The notes below the pieces were generated by a model. The model did not search any database. It was given only the letters and a program-made list of their open reading frames with translations, and was not told the origin of the DNA. Shown here piece after piece: positions 24,660-35,553 of a stretch of 64,000 nucleotides of DNA. Source of the DNA: Cercis canadensis (taxonomy: Eukaryota > Streptophyta > Magnoliopsida > Fabales > Fabaceae). The stretch covers positions 27,552-91,551 of the forward strand of contig QAOA01001442.1 in the NCBI GenBank assembly GCA_003255065.1, given 5' to 3'. Position 1 is the first letter of the stretch; the number at the start of each line of letters is the position of its first letter. A program made the translations under genes and the position numbers.

Positions 24660-25230
24660 TTCAATAGATAATGCTCTTTTTAATATTGTATCATAAGCTT
24701 GTTTCATCAGAGGCTGTAGAGGGAGTTGTTAGATTATGACGTCCACAAGTCAAATAGGACTTTTGTGGAACTAAAAGTAAAAATTTAGCTCCTCTAAAGT
24801 GCACTTAGATAATCACTGATTAAGAAAAATCAATAATTCAGATATTTTTAGCTATAAGCCACTAGGTAATGATTCATAGAGTCATGAAGATTCAAACTTT
24901 TAATTATTTCATTAACAAGAGCTAGAAAAAGAGTGAACTCAAAGGTGGTTAAATTGCAGTTTGTTCTCTAAATTTTACCCTACACATGCATTATAGTGTG
25001 GTTAAGCTGGTATCCATTTTACTACAGCAGTTATTTAGTCCTTCTGTCAATCAACAGTTAAATTTGTACCCATGTTACAATACCTAACCTAGGGTTGTGA
25101 ACTTTTATTAGGTGGTATAATTACACAATTACTATATATATTGTTCCTAGTGACCAAAGAATATCAGGTAAATATAAAACTTTCCTAAGCACAAAGTTAT
25201 GTTAGCTCCTCAAGTCTCTAGCTAGTCCTG
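24660..25230. other. Spacer without recognisable genes
   Basis: AT-rich, no open frame above background and no clear repeat. Confidence 0.4.
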
Positions 25231-26822
25231 TTTTAATGATAACAAAATATCTTGTTATTACTAACCTGTGTTGTTTTTCTCTAAGCTCTTATTTAGAACA
25301 TGTTTGAAAAGAAGTCTTAAGCACTAGTTCTTATTTCTATGAACTAGTTCGTCTGGATAATGAGATTCTCTAATCTTGTTGATGTGGACGAGCGTGTTGA
25401 AGACTCAAGACGAATTTAGCCTTTTCTAATCTCTCTAGGAATTTGTGTTAGTGAGATTGGAAAGTTCCTTCTTGAAGTGATTGATTTAAGATCCTTGTTT
25501 CAAGGGAAAGTTTATCTACTTTTCTTACATAAAGTAAAGTTTTTTGGAACAAAAGGACAAAAGACTTTTTGTATGATTGACATTGTGTCAGCTAGTAGGT
25601 AGCTTTTCCTTGTCCTCTCTCATAATCCTTCATGTGCACAAGAAAGGGAATATAACAAGGGAACTTCCAAGGCTTCGATTATGCATGAAGAGAAGTGAGA
25701 AGAAAATATTTTAGAGAGAGAAGGAAGCCATTTACAAGAGTTCTGCTCTTCTTCTTTCTCTCAGTTATCTCTTCATGTAGCAAGAACTTCATTGTATCAT
25801 TTCTACTTTAGAAGAGAGTTTCTTCTTTGGGGCTGAACTAAAAAAAAACACTTAGGTTTTCGTATTTGGATTTCTATGGGAGAAATCCATGAGAGTGATA
25901 TCTAGTGAGTTAGAGAGAGAGAGTTCATGGTTAGCTTGAAAAACAAAAACTATGGTTGTGAAACTTGGAAAAATAAACTTGAAGAATAGTGAAACCCTAG
26001 ATATAGGAGAAGTGAATGTAGGCATTTTAAGCTGAACCACTATAAAGACTCTTGTATATTTTCTTTCTCTCCATCTATGTTTTTCTGGATTGTTTTCAGC
26101 TCTGTTCTAAATGATTGATTAAGTTATTTCTTTGTATTCAAATTTGGTATTTGTCAAAGAACTAGTTCTTAAATAAATTTGTTATTTGAATTTATTTATA
26201 TCAAAACTATTTTTGCAATAAATTCTATCAATTCCTATTCACCCCCTCTAGGAATAGACTCTGCAACTTTCAGTATATAACTCTAACACGCCCCCTGAAG
26301 CTGAATGGGGATCTTACATGCAGCTTGTTCCCAAGAAGAGTGAACTCAGAGGTGGATAAGACGATTNAGCAAGAACTTCATTGTATCATTTCTACTCTAT
26401 AAGAAATCCATGAGAGTGATATCTAGTGAGTTAGAGAGAGAGAGTTTATGGTTAGCTTGAAAAACAAAAATTATGGTTGTGAAGCTTGGAAAAATAAACT
26501 TGAAGAATAGTAAAACCCTAGATATGGGAGAAGTGGATGTAGGCATTTTAAGTGAACTACTATAAAGACTCTTCCATATCTTCTTTCTCTCCATCTATGT
26601 TTTTCTGGATTGTTTTCAGCTCTGTTCTAAATGATTGATTAAGTTATTTCTTTGTATTTAAATTTGGTATTTGTCAAAGAACTAGTTCTTAAACAAATTT
26701 GTTATTTGAATTTATTTATATCAAAACTATTTTTGCAATAAATTCTATCAATTCCTATTCACCCCCTCTAGGAATAGACTCTGCAACTTTCAGTATATAA
26801 CTCTAACACGCCCCCTGAAGCT
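25230..26822 (-). repeat. Probable LTR of a Ty1/copia element, duplicated across an N
   Basis: On the minus strand, directly after a copia RNase H tail and the purine tract AGCTTCAGGGGGCG, the sequence starts TGTTAGAGTTATATACTG (26812 downward), the expected LTR 5' end. The phrase CCTAGAGGGGGTGAATAGG is typical of some plant copia LTRs (general familiarity). Leftwards it may run to GTTTTAATGATAACAAAAT near 25230. Part of it is present twice because of the N at 26367. Confidence 0.5.
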
Positions 26823-26886
26823 GAATGGGGATCTTACATGCAGCTTGTTCCCAAGAAGAGTGAACTCAGAGGTGGATAAGACGATT
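25779..26886. repeat. Direct duplication around single N at 26367
   Basis: 25779-26366 and 26368-26886 begin with AGCAAGAACTTCATTGTATC and end with GTGGATAAGACGATT. The second copy lacks about 70 bp near its start and has scattered substitutions. The N is exactly at the joint. Most likely two allelic contigs joined without merging. Confidence 0.75.
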
Positions 26887-27330
26887 TTGTGAAGATATAA
26901 GCAAGTTGATGTTCAGTAGGAAGATAAGACACTTGCGAAGAACCAGTAGCAACCCTCTCACCAACAAAACAAAAAGAGTAAAATGTTATTTTAGTCTTTT
27001 GAAAGATACAATGAAGATCACTTATGTCTTGAAAGATTTTTTTGTATCATCCTTGAATTAAAGTTCAAAAAGTTTATAAAAAAGGTCATTGTTTACTATT
27101 TCTTGGTCCTTGAAAATGTCTGTTTTGATCCACCTTTTGAACTTTGGACTGAAGTGATGTGAAAAATCTAAGGGATTTAAGTAATTTTCCCTACATCTTT
27201 CAAAGACTCAATTGACATTTTACTAAAACAAAAACCAACGGCCAAATGCTTGGTTTAATGATGAGAAATGGGATTAGTAGCGAGATATGTTGTGCGAACA
27301 TTATCACAAAGAAAAAAAGGAGTAGATATA
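26835..27330 (-). pseudogene. Ty1/copia RNase H C-terminus split by a MITE
   Basis: Minus strand reads PFFLCDNVRTTYLATNPISH, a TAA stop, TKHLAV (27320-27236), is interrupted by the MITE 26976-27225, then resumes VGERVATGSSQVSYLPTEHQ and LAYIFTKS (26966-26880). This is the copia RNase H tail (CDN...A..L..NP..H.RTKHI, the V..S.QLAD.FTK block). Stops and the insertion make it dead. The adjacent LTR-like sequence lies to the left. Confidence 0.8.
26976..27225. mobile_element. Mutator-type MITE, 250 bp, target duplication AAACAAAAA
   Basis: Left end GAGTAAAATGTTATTTTAGT and inverted right end TAGTAAAATGTCAATTGAGT, followed in both arms by CTTTTGAAAGA/CTTTGAAAGAT. Perfect 9 bp flanking repeat AAACAAAAA at 26967-26975 and 27226-27234. 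It splits a copia RNase H reading frame, which independently confirms the boundaries. Confidence 0.82.
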
Positions 27331-29317
27331 ATTGGATGCGAAGATCTGCCATGAGAGACTAGTCAATTGCTCGTCACATTCGTATCTGCTGAGTTATTAG
27401 ATTAAAGTTTCAAGAAGGTCCTATTAATTTAAATGAAGAAACATGTGTAGATGTGCAACAGTGTAAAGATAAGTAATGTACAAATTGATTAGTTTTAACA
27501 GAATATGCAAAATTGCAGTGGATAAAATACATGCTACATAATGCACATAAATAAAATTGATGGGTTGATGACAAGATGGGCAGAATCCATAACAAAGTAT
27601 AGTTAGCCTTGGGAAAAATGTGTGTAATGTGAATCCCATGAGCGTATGAACTAGATACTTGAATAAGCATCAATTTGATCTAAAAGTTTAAGCTCGTGGG
27701 TGTTGGCCAACCCAAACATTATTATATCTCCGATGTGGGACTTCTATATTTTATATTACACATCCATCGCATTTGAATATTCTTAAAAATCTTTACATAA
27801 ATTATAATATGTTGACATTGATATAATCCTAATTTACACTTGCTGACCTTAGTCAAGTGTGGGCCTTTTCATAATCATGAAGTAGAACTAAGAATATATC
27901 AAGGGTCTCTCCAATAGTCAAGGTAGGCCTTGCTTGAGGATAACAACTTATACGAATAAGGATCAATTATTGACAATGAACAAAGGAGTAGATATAATTG
28001 GATGCGAAGATCTGCCATGAGAGACTAATCAATTGCTCGTCACATTCGTATCTGCTGAGTTATTAGATTAAAGGTTCAAGAAGGTCCTATTAATTTAAAT
28101 GAAGAAACATGTGTAGATGTGCAACAGTGTAAAGCTAAGTAATGTACAAATTGATTAGTTTTAACAGAATATGCAAAATTGCAGTGTTTAAAATACATGC
28201 TACATAATGCACATAAATAAAATTGATGGGTTGATGACAAGATGGGCAGAATCCATAACAAAGTATAGTTAGCCTTGGGAAAAAATGTGTGTGATGTAGA
28301 TCTTGTGAGCGTGTGAACTAGATACTCGAATAAGCATGAATTTGATCTAAAAGTTTAAGTTTGTGAATCTTGACCAATCCAAATATTATCATATCTCCGA
28401 TGTGGGACTTCTATATTTTATATTACACATCAATCACATTTGAATATTCTTAAAAGTCTTTACATAAATTCTAACATGTTGACATTGATATAATCCTAGT
28501 TTACACTGCTTGCTGACCTTAGTCAAGTGTGGGCCTTTTCATAATCATGAAGTAGAACTAAGAATATATTAAGGGTCTCTCCAATAGTCAAGGTAGGCCT
28601 TGCTTGAGGATAACAACTTATACGACTAAGGATCAATTATTGACAATGAACAAAGGAGTAGATATAATTGGATGCGAAGATCTGCCTCTAGTAGTCAATT
28701 GCTCGTCACATTCGTATCTGCTGAGTTATTAGATTAAAGGTTCAAGAAGGTCCTATTAATTTAAATGAAGAAACATGTGTAGATGTGCAACAGTGTAAAG
28801 CTAAGTAATGTACAAATTGATTAGTTTTAACAGAATATGCAAAATTGCAGTGGATAAAATACATGCAACATAATGCACATAAATAAAATTGATGGGTTGA
28901 TGACAAGATGGGCAAGAATCCATAACAAAGTATAGTTAGCCTTGGGAAAAATGTGTGTGATGTGGATCCTATGAGTGTGTGAACTAGATACTCAAATAAG
29001 CATCAATTTGATCTAAAAGTTTAAGTTCATAAGTCTTAGCCAACCCAAACATTATCATACCTCCGATGTGGGACTTCTATATTTTATATTACACATCCAT
29101 CGCATTTGAATATTCTCAAAAGTCTTTACATAAATTCTAATATTTTGACATTGATATAATCCTAGTTTACACTTGCTGACTTTAGTCAAGTGTGGGCCTT
29201 TACATAATCATGAAGTAGAACTAAAAATATATCAAGGGTCTCTCCAATAGTCAAGGTAGGCCTTGCTTGAGGATAACAACTTAACGACTAAGGATCAATT
29301 CTTGACAATGAACAAAT
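27317..29317. repeat. Three tandem copies of a ~667 bp unit
   Basis: Units start at about 27317, 27983 and 28653 (shared AGTAGATATAATTGGATGCG) and each ends near GACAATGAACAAA; period 666 and 670 bp, identity above 90% by eye. Each unit includes ATCTCCGATGTGGGACTTC and GGTCTCTCCAATAGTCAAGG. The first unit's left edge overlaps copia RNase H sequence, so the unit seems to be an amplified piece of that element plus flank. No N lies at these joints. Confidence 0.85.
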
Positions 29318-29449
29318 GGCTGCATTATTGGCCAAACTAATTGCTTTAAGGTTCAGTCTCTATCCATTTCCATGTGCAAAATTTGTCTTACTTGCAAGTT
29401 TGGATAACGAGATTTCTATAGCGTTACGTGCCTTTCTAACAATAATATT

Positions 29450-30092
29450 CAATGTTTTAAAAACCAGATCGGTGAATGAACCATTTTAGAGGATGAGCAC
29501 TGGTTGAACCGGTTCAAATGATTGGACCAAATAGTCGAATTGGATGATGTCAAAAATATAATTTTTATAGAAATAGAATATATTTAATGTGCCTATTGTA
29601 TAACCTAAGTTATAATATATATATATATATATTTTTATGCAAATTTGGTAATAAAATTAAAGTTGTCCTAGTGGCAAATGTCTTTTCTTTTCTTTGAAAT
29701 GAGAGTTTGAATCCTCTTATGGCTAATATTTACCTATTATGCAATATAAATGAGAATAAGTAAATTATAATGCAAATTTATTCACAAAAGATGCATTGGC
29801 CTCTTATCCCCTAAAGGAAGGAGGTTTGAATCTTTTAGGTGACAGTTTNCAAATTTATTCACAAAAGATGTATTGGCCTCTTATCCCCTAAAGGAAGGAG
29901 GTTTGAATCTTTTAGGTGACAGTTTTGAAAAAAAATAAAAAAATTCAGTGAACCATTCGGTTATATAAAACTGGGCCGGTTCACAGGTTTAACCACCCTA
30001 ATGGTTTGACCTCCCTAACTGAATCAGAATCTAGACCAGACACCAGTTGGATTGGTCAAACCGTCTAGTCTTGTTTGATTTTTCAAACATTG
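29450..30092. mobile_element. Small TIR element with target duplication TAATATT
   Basis: Left end CAATGTTTTAAAAACC and inverted right end CAATGTTTGAAAAATC. Flanks carry TAATATT at 29443-29449 and 30094-30100, with one extra base on the right side. GGTTGAACCGGTT-type motifs cluster at both ends (29505-29540 and 29945-30070). No coding capacity. A 7-8 bp duplication points to a hAT-like or other non-autonomous DNA element. It also contains the direct duplication around the N at 29849. Confidence 0.65.
29773..29925. repeat. 76 bp direct duplication around single N at 29849
   Basis: 29773-29848 and 29850-29925 are identical except at one visible site (ATGCATTGG versus ATGTATTGG). The N is the only base between them. 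Confidence 0.85.
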
Positions 30093-30099
30093 GTAATAT

Positions 30100-32190
30100 T
30101 AGGTCCAAAATTTTCAATGAATTGCCAGAGGATACCCATTGAATATAAGTTCAAAATAAGTGCAACTTGCAACTTAATATCGACATTTGTCATCACTTGA
30201 ACTTAATCAAAAGAAAAGCTTATTGCACACCACTTAAAACTCACAGTATATCACACTCTAGTTTAAGCGAAACAATTTGATCCAAATGAAAAATAATTTA
30301 AATAAAATTTAGTTAAACTCAGATTGTGCGGATTGTGCCAAATGTGCAAATTTAAGACCAAGGATGAAGCCAAGATTCTTCCTTGGGAGGGGAGAGGGGG
30401 AAGGTCAATACCATACTAAATGCATTTTCTTAAACCAGGATTGCACGCAAAAATATCGTCATCAATATTTGTTACCTCAGTCGTTCTTGAAAAGTTTTGA
30501 AGCATTTGTTGAAATAGGTAAAGTTTCATTGGATTCTATATTTTAAGACTTTTTCTTTTTAAAAAAAGATCAAGTGTAGATCATAGTTCCATTAACAGTA
30601 AAAGCTGAAAAAAAAGCATACATATAATTCAATCAGTAATATGTTGCAACTTGCAAGTAAAATAATCATATTGAAAATAAAAGAAGTTCATACCTAGAGA
30701 TCATTAGGGCACTAGAAATAATGTTGCTATCCCAATTGAATAGTTTGCTCTTAATTTGACGACTAAACAAAAAAAAAGAAGGAAAGTTTTGAATTCAAAT
30801 ATAAAAAAGAGAAGTAAGAAATATTATGTTAGTGAAAATGAGAAATGTGACATCAAGATGAGGCATGGGTATTTTACTTTTTTCAAAACATTTCACGCTT
30901 TTTATAGGTAATTCTTAGTATCTTTCACTGAGTGGAGCGGATTTTTAGTATTTTCCATCAGGTACAATGAGTTCTAGATATAATGTCTCCAGGATATAAC
31001 AGCTCAGTTACCATACTGTTTATCTTTTAATATTCTGCACAAATACGAGGAAATGACTCATTCCAACACTATTCTTTACCAAAATACTTACTCACATATA
31101 AAATAACATAGGCACAAAATAATTAGATTGCATACTACATGTTATGTCTATATATATATATAGTATTCATATATGACCAAAAGGCTACTAGCCGTTGGAC
31201 CTCATAAAGCACATTATATGCATATTAAAATATAGAATCAATGCATAAGTTACTATCCGTTATCATATTAATAGCACATAATGGCACAATCAAAACCACA
31301 ATTAAACATAGATATAAAGCCACATAATACCACCATTAATAGCCATAAAAAGGTTTCAATTATCAGCCAATAAAAAGAATACAACCGTTGGCCATAAATC
31401 AATAATCAAAGCCATTTATACTCTCTTAAATATATTTCTTTTTTTTTTTTAATAAAAATGCCAATACTATCTAAAATATGTAGCTTTATTATCTATGACA
31501 AAAAAAAAAAAAGCATTACTCTTTATGAATTACTTGTATAGTTAGTAGGTAAGTGTTTAGAGAGAAGAGACTTGGATGTAAATGGATTTATGTGTAGCAC
31601 TTATAAAGAAAGAGAAAAAGAAAGAAACTCTAGCTAGTCGATCACACTATTGTGTAGTGTTTCGGTTGTTATAATTAAATTTTGACAGCATCCTCTAAAA
31701 TTTCAGTAAAATATCATTGTCTAAGGACCTTAACTTGTATATGATAATCAAGTAAGGATGTCAACTTTAAAGTAAGCCAATTGAAGGATGAAGATTTAAC
31801 CAGAAATATTGTTACCAGCCAGAAAAGTCTGACATGCCATAATTAAGAGATGATGTGGATTGGGGAAGTCCTACACGACAATAAGTGCTAATATGGACTG
31901 TCTAATTTAAAAGGAAAAAAAAATTATTGCGTTTAGCTAGGTAACTTGAAGAAAATAAAAGCTAGGTATAAAAAATATAAAAATTTAGGTTTAGATGTAT
32001 CACAGCTCTTTTCCATATACAATAAGAATTTTCTTAAGCAGCCCTTTTGTTTTTGGAAGAGAAGTTTGATTTGATCAAATCATCTATGATTTATTGAAAT
32101 TGTCCTTAGAACTTGCAGATTTCGTATTCAAACATTGAGTCATAACCAAACCTTCATTTGGGCTATCAAGTATCATCTAGTCTTATGATT
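30100..32190. other. AT-rich intergenic DNA, no gene seen
   Basis: Short open frames only (e.g. 30364-30546) with no recognisable protein. Poly(A)/poly(T) runs near 31440 and 31500. No inverted repeat with a convincing target duplication found. Confidence 0.5.
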
Positions 32191-32193
32191 TTG

Positions 32194-33686
32194 AATGTAT
32201 TAAATATGAATTTTTTGATGTAATTTATGTCATATTTGTACATGGTGGATAAAGATTCTACTCATTCTAAATAAAGTGCAGAATTTTTTTTATGAGAAAT
32301 GTAAATCCATTGCCTTAAGCCAACCGGCATTTACATAATAACAAATAACACTATATGAAATTCTCAATACAATATTTCTTGAAATTCACAAAGCTAATAC
32401 CCCAAAGTAAACTTCTACATTTTTCTCCCTATACTAAAAGGCAAATAAACGCATGGCTCCAGGTCTTGGCAAAAAGAGGACATTGACATTCGATAACAAA
32501 ACATCTTTAACGGCAGGAAAAAATACCAAATATGATGTAGTAAGGTTAAACACTCGGTTTACTTGAAGTATTATTTTTACAAAACACATTAAATATGACA
32601 TGAAAATTTTGAGATCTACTCAAATTAGAGGTTGAATCTGACGGATTAACCCGTAGAACATCAGATCTACCTTTGAACAAGGAGAGTGTGTAAAATACAA
32701 CTAACAGATTGAAACAATTTACTGAAAGTACAAACCAAAATACCCAAGAAAACACAAACAATTGAATAAAATGGACATATAGGGCTGCTGTCGCACAAAG
32801 TGGGGCTGACAGCCCCAAAGTGAAGCACAAGAAAAGGAATAAGAGAAGGAGGCAGAAACCTTACAAGAAGGAGAAGAGGAGAAACAAGAAAATGGCCGGA
32901 GTTATCGGAAAAAAAAAAAAAAAAAAANAATGTATTAAATATGAATCATTTTTTCTATGCATTAAATATGAATTTTTTGATGTAATTTATTTCATATTTG
33001 TAAATGGTGGATAAAGATTCTACTCATTCTAAATAAAGTGTAGATTTTTTTTTATGAGAAACGTAAATCCATTGCCTTAAGCCAACCGGTATTTACATAA
33101 TAACATATAACACTATATGAAATTCTCAAAACAATATTTCTTGAAATTCAAAAAGCTAATACCCTAAAGTAAACTTGTACATTTTTCTCCCTATACTAAA
33201 AGGCAAATTAACGCATGGCTCCAGGTCTTGGCAAAAAGAGGCCATTGACATTCGATAACAAAACATCTTTAACGGCAGGAAAAAATACCAAATATGATGT
33301 AGCAAGGTTAAACACTCGGTTTACTTGAAGTATTATTTTTACAAAACACATTAAATATGACATGAAAATGTTGAGATCTACTCAAATTAGAGGTTGAATC
33401 TGACGGATTAACCCGTAGAACATCAGATCTACCTTTGAACAAGGAGAGTGTGTAAAATACAACTAACAGATTGAAACAATTTACTGAAAGGACAAACCAA
33501 AATACCCAAGAAAACACAAACAATTGAATAAAATGGACATATAGGGTTGCTGTCGCACAAAGTGGGGCTGACAGCCCCAAAGTGAAGCACAAGAAAAAGA
33601 ATAAGAGAAGGAGGCAAAAACCTTACAAGAAGGAGAAGAGGAGAAACAAGAAAATGGCCGGAGTTATCAAAAAAAAAAAAAAAAAA
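32194..33686. repeat. Two ~740 bp direct copies around single N at 32928
   Basis: 32194-32927 and 32929-33686 match in order: GATGTAATTTAT, ATTGCCTTAAGCCAACCGG, GGCTCCAGGTCTTGGC, AGATCTACTCAAATTAGAGG, and the poly(A) run after GCCGGAGTTATC. Several single-base differences, and the second copy has ~27 extra bases at its start. A minus-strand frame (32830-32546 and 33592-33308) is preserved in both but resembles nothing I know. The whole may be one retroposed transcript read on the minus strand, sequenced as two alleles. Confidence 0.7.
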
Positions 33687-33689
33687 GCA

Positions 33690-34760
33690 CACCTAAGAGT
33701 GGTAGAGAAGCCGGACCTTGCTGAAGAAATTTTGTAGAGGGAGTGAATTTTTAGAGAGAAGGGAGAGATTTTCTCTCAAATCCTAGCCGCCCATGGAAAA
33801 TTAGAAAAAAAATTTACTTTTAAAGATATTTTCTTAAGTGTAGATTTTGGTTCAACACTAATGTCATACTTATAACTGCGGGCATGGTACTAGTATGTGA
33901 TTGTAGATCAATCCTTCTATAACCATTCATGAAAATATGCATTGATATCAAACCAATTGTTTATTGCCATATGTGACAGTTCACAACATTATATAATGGT
34001 AAATAAATTATAGATAAACAAAATACGAGTTTAGAACAGTGTTTGAAGAAGTAAATTATTTAGAGAATTGATTTGGGATGGAATTGACTAGGGAAGAATT
34101 CATTTTGAAAAAAAAAATTAGGTTTAAATATGTTGTTTGAGAATTATTTTTATAATAATAATTTTTTATTTAAATTATATTAAAAAATCACTTTTAGATA
34201 TCAAATTATTAAAAGAGTAATGGAATGATTTCAAATATTAATTTAAATTGAGGATAATATGGTAAAAAAGCATACAACAGTACAAAAATATATTTTATCA
34301 TGAGTCAATATTCCCGTAATGAATTATACCAAAAAGTGTTTTTATGCGTTGAAAGTGCTAATAGCAATTATAGAAACTTTTACCAAACAAGTGATTTGCA
34401 CTCCAAAATCGATTTTAGGGAAAGAACCAATTTGGGAGAGCACAAAAGTTAATATAAATACTCTAATCGGCCGTTTGGTGGACAAGATAAGAAAGTCAGG
34501 AAATGATAAGTTATCCTATCATGTATTTTTCTAATATTTGATAGGTTAATAGGATATGATAAAACTATCATGTTGACCCTTTTTATCCTGTTGCCAACAA
34601 GATAACTAATCTTAGGGAGGGGTTTGGAAAGTTTGAAGAGCATAGGATAAGCATATGAAATGTTATTATATTACTAAAATAAATGCTATATATTTTAGTC
34701 TTGATTGTGAGGAGAATTTGAAACCGGACATAATGAGGAAGTTAGGCATTAGTACAGTAG
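33690..34760. other. AT-rich spacer, possible small foldback at 34440-34640
   Basis: No gene. Between 34460 and 34640, GATAAGTTATCCTATCATG and AGGATATGATAAAACTATCATG, plus CAACAAGATAACT, give partial self-complementarity, as in small hAT-like MITEs. Ends not defined. Confidence 0.3.
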
Positions 34761-34764
34761 CTTT

Positions 34765-35553
34765 CAATGAGGCATATTTGTGTCTCTCCACTAGAATTGG
34801 GCTTTGTAAAAATAACTCTTTTTAGAGTATCAAGGAGAGGGTGTGGAAAGATTGCAAAGATGGAAAGAGAAGCTTCTTTCTAGAGCGAGAAAAGAAATAT
34901 TGATTAAGGCTGCCACGCGAACCATTCTTACACATGCCATGAGTGTTCTTAAACTTCCTTTTGGGTTGTGTAAGGAACTCATAAGCATGATGTGTAGGAT
35001 TTGGTGGGGTGATAATACTAATTCCTCAAAAATTCACTGGATGAGTTGAGAAAGCATGTGTAAGCCTAAATCACAAGGTGGAATAGTTTCACGGATTTAG
35101 AAAATTTTAATTTGGTACTTTTAGCTAAGCAAGGATGGCGTCTCCTTCAAAACTTGAATCCCCTTTGTGCCCGGTTTTAAAAGAAAAATATTTTGTTATT
35201 TCTTCTGTTTTTAGATGCAAATCATGGCAACAATCCTTCTTTTACTTGGAGATTGTTACTGTTGCTGAGTCCTTATGGACAAACTTCAGAGATGCTAATA
35301 AAAAACCGCTTGTGCCGCAATCCCACTTATTCTCCTAGTGATACTCAAGTTGGTTGGTGCCCGCCTTCTAATGGTGTTTTCGAAATTAATGTGTTTATGT
35401 GATTGCTTCCAAACCTTGCATTTCTTTATTCTCTCCAACTGTGATGGAGGCTTGGTCTCTTCAAGAAGTGCTTCTTCTTGTTTGGGATTTACAATTCATG
35501 AAGGTTGTGGTAGAGTATGATTGTCTTGTTGTTTGGAAGAGCCTCACCCATGG
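34765..35553 (+). pseudogene. L1-type LINE relic, part before the copia insertion
   Basis: Plus-strand frames give IKERVWK, RLQRWKEKLLSRARKEILIK, AATRTILTHAMSVLKLP and MCRIWWG, then, after stops, CKPKSQGG and PSFTW. This is the C-terminal part of plant LINE reverse transcriptase followed by the zinc-binding region. WCPPSNGVFEINV near 35355 starts the RNase H domain. At least four stops and a frameshift near 34845. Continues after the copia insertion. Confidence 0.8.

Larger units (their letters stand above)
19420..24660 (+). pseudogene. Decayed tandem duplicate of HEXO1, interrupted
   Basis: Pieces of the HEXO1 gene, introns included, recur here in the same order. 19430-19540 matches intron 335-440; 19729-19764 matches exon 974-1007 but has TAG for the Trp codon and a 2 base length change; 20041-20100 matches intron 1320-1380; 22792-22912 matches the start of exon 2630-2880 (WYL, LDVPRDVVYTPEPLEG) and then jumps into intron; 24060-24098 matches the start of the last exon with TGA for Trp; 24150-24255 and 24580-24650 match the 3' end and 3' UTR. 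Conserved introns show DNA-level duplication, not a processed copy. Stops and deletions make it non-functional. The gap 20105-22785 is an LTR-type insertion. Confidence 0.85.

Noticed and set aside
27317-29317. CRISPR-like or other prokaryotic repeat array
   Set aside because: Units are ~667 bp with no spacer structure, and the whole window is a plant nuclear genome.
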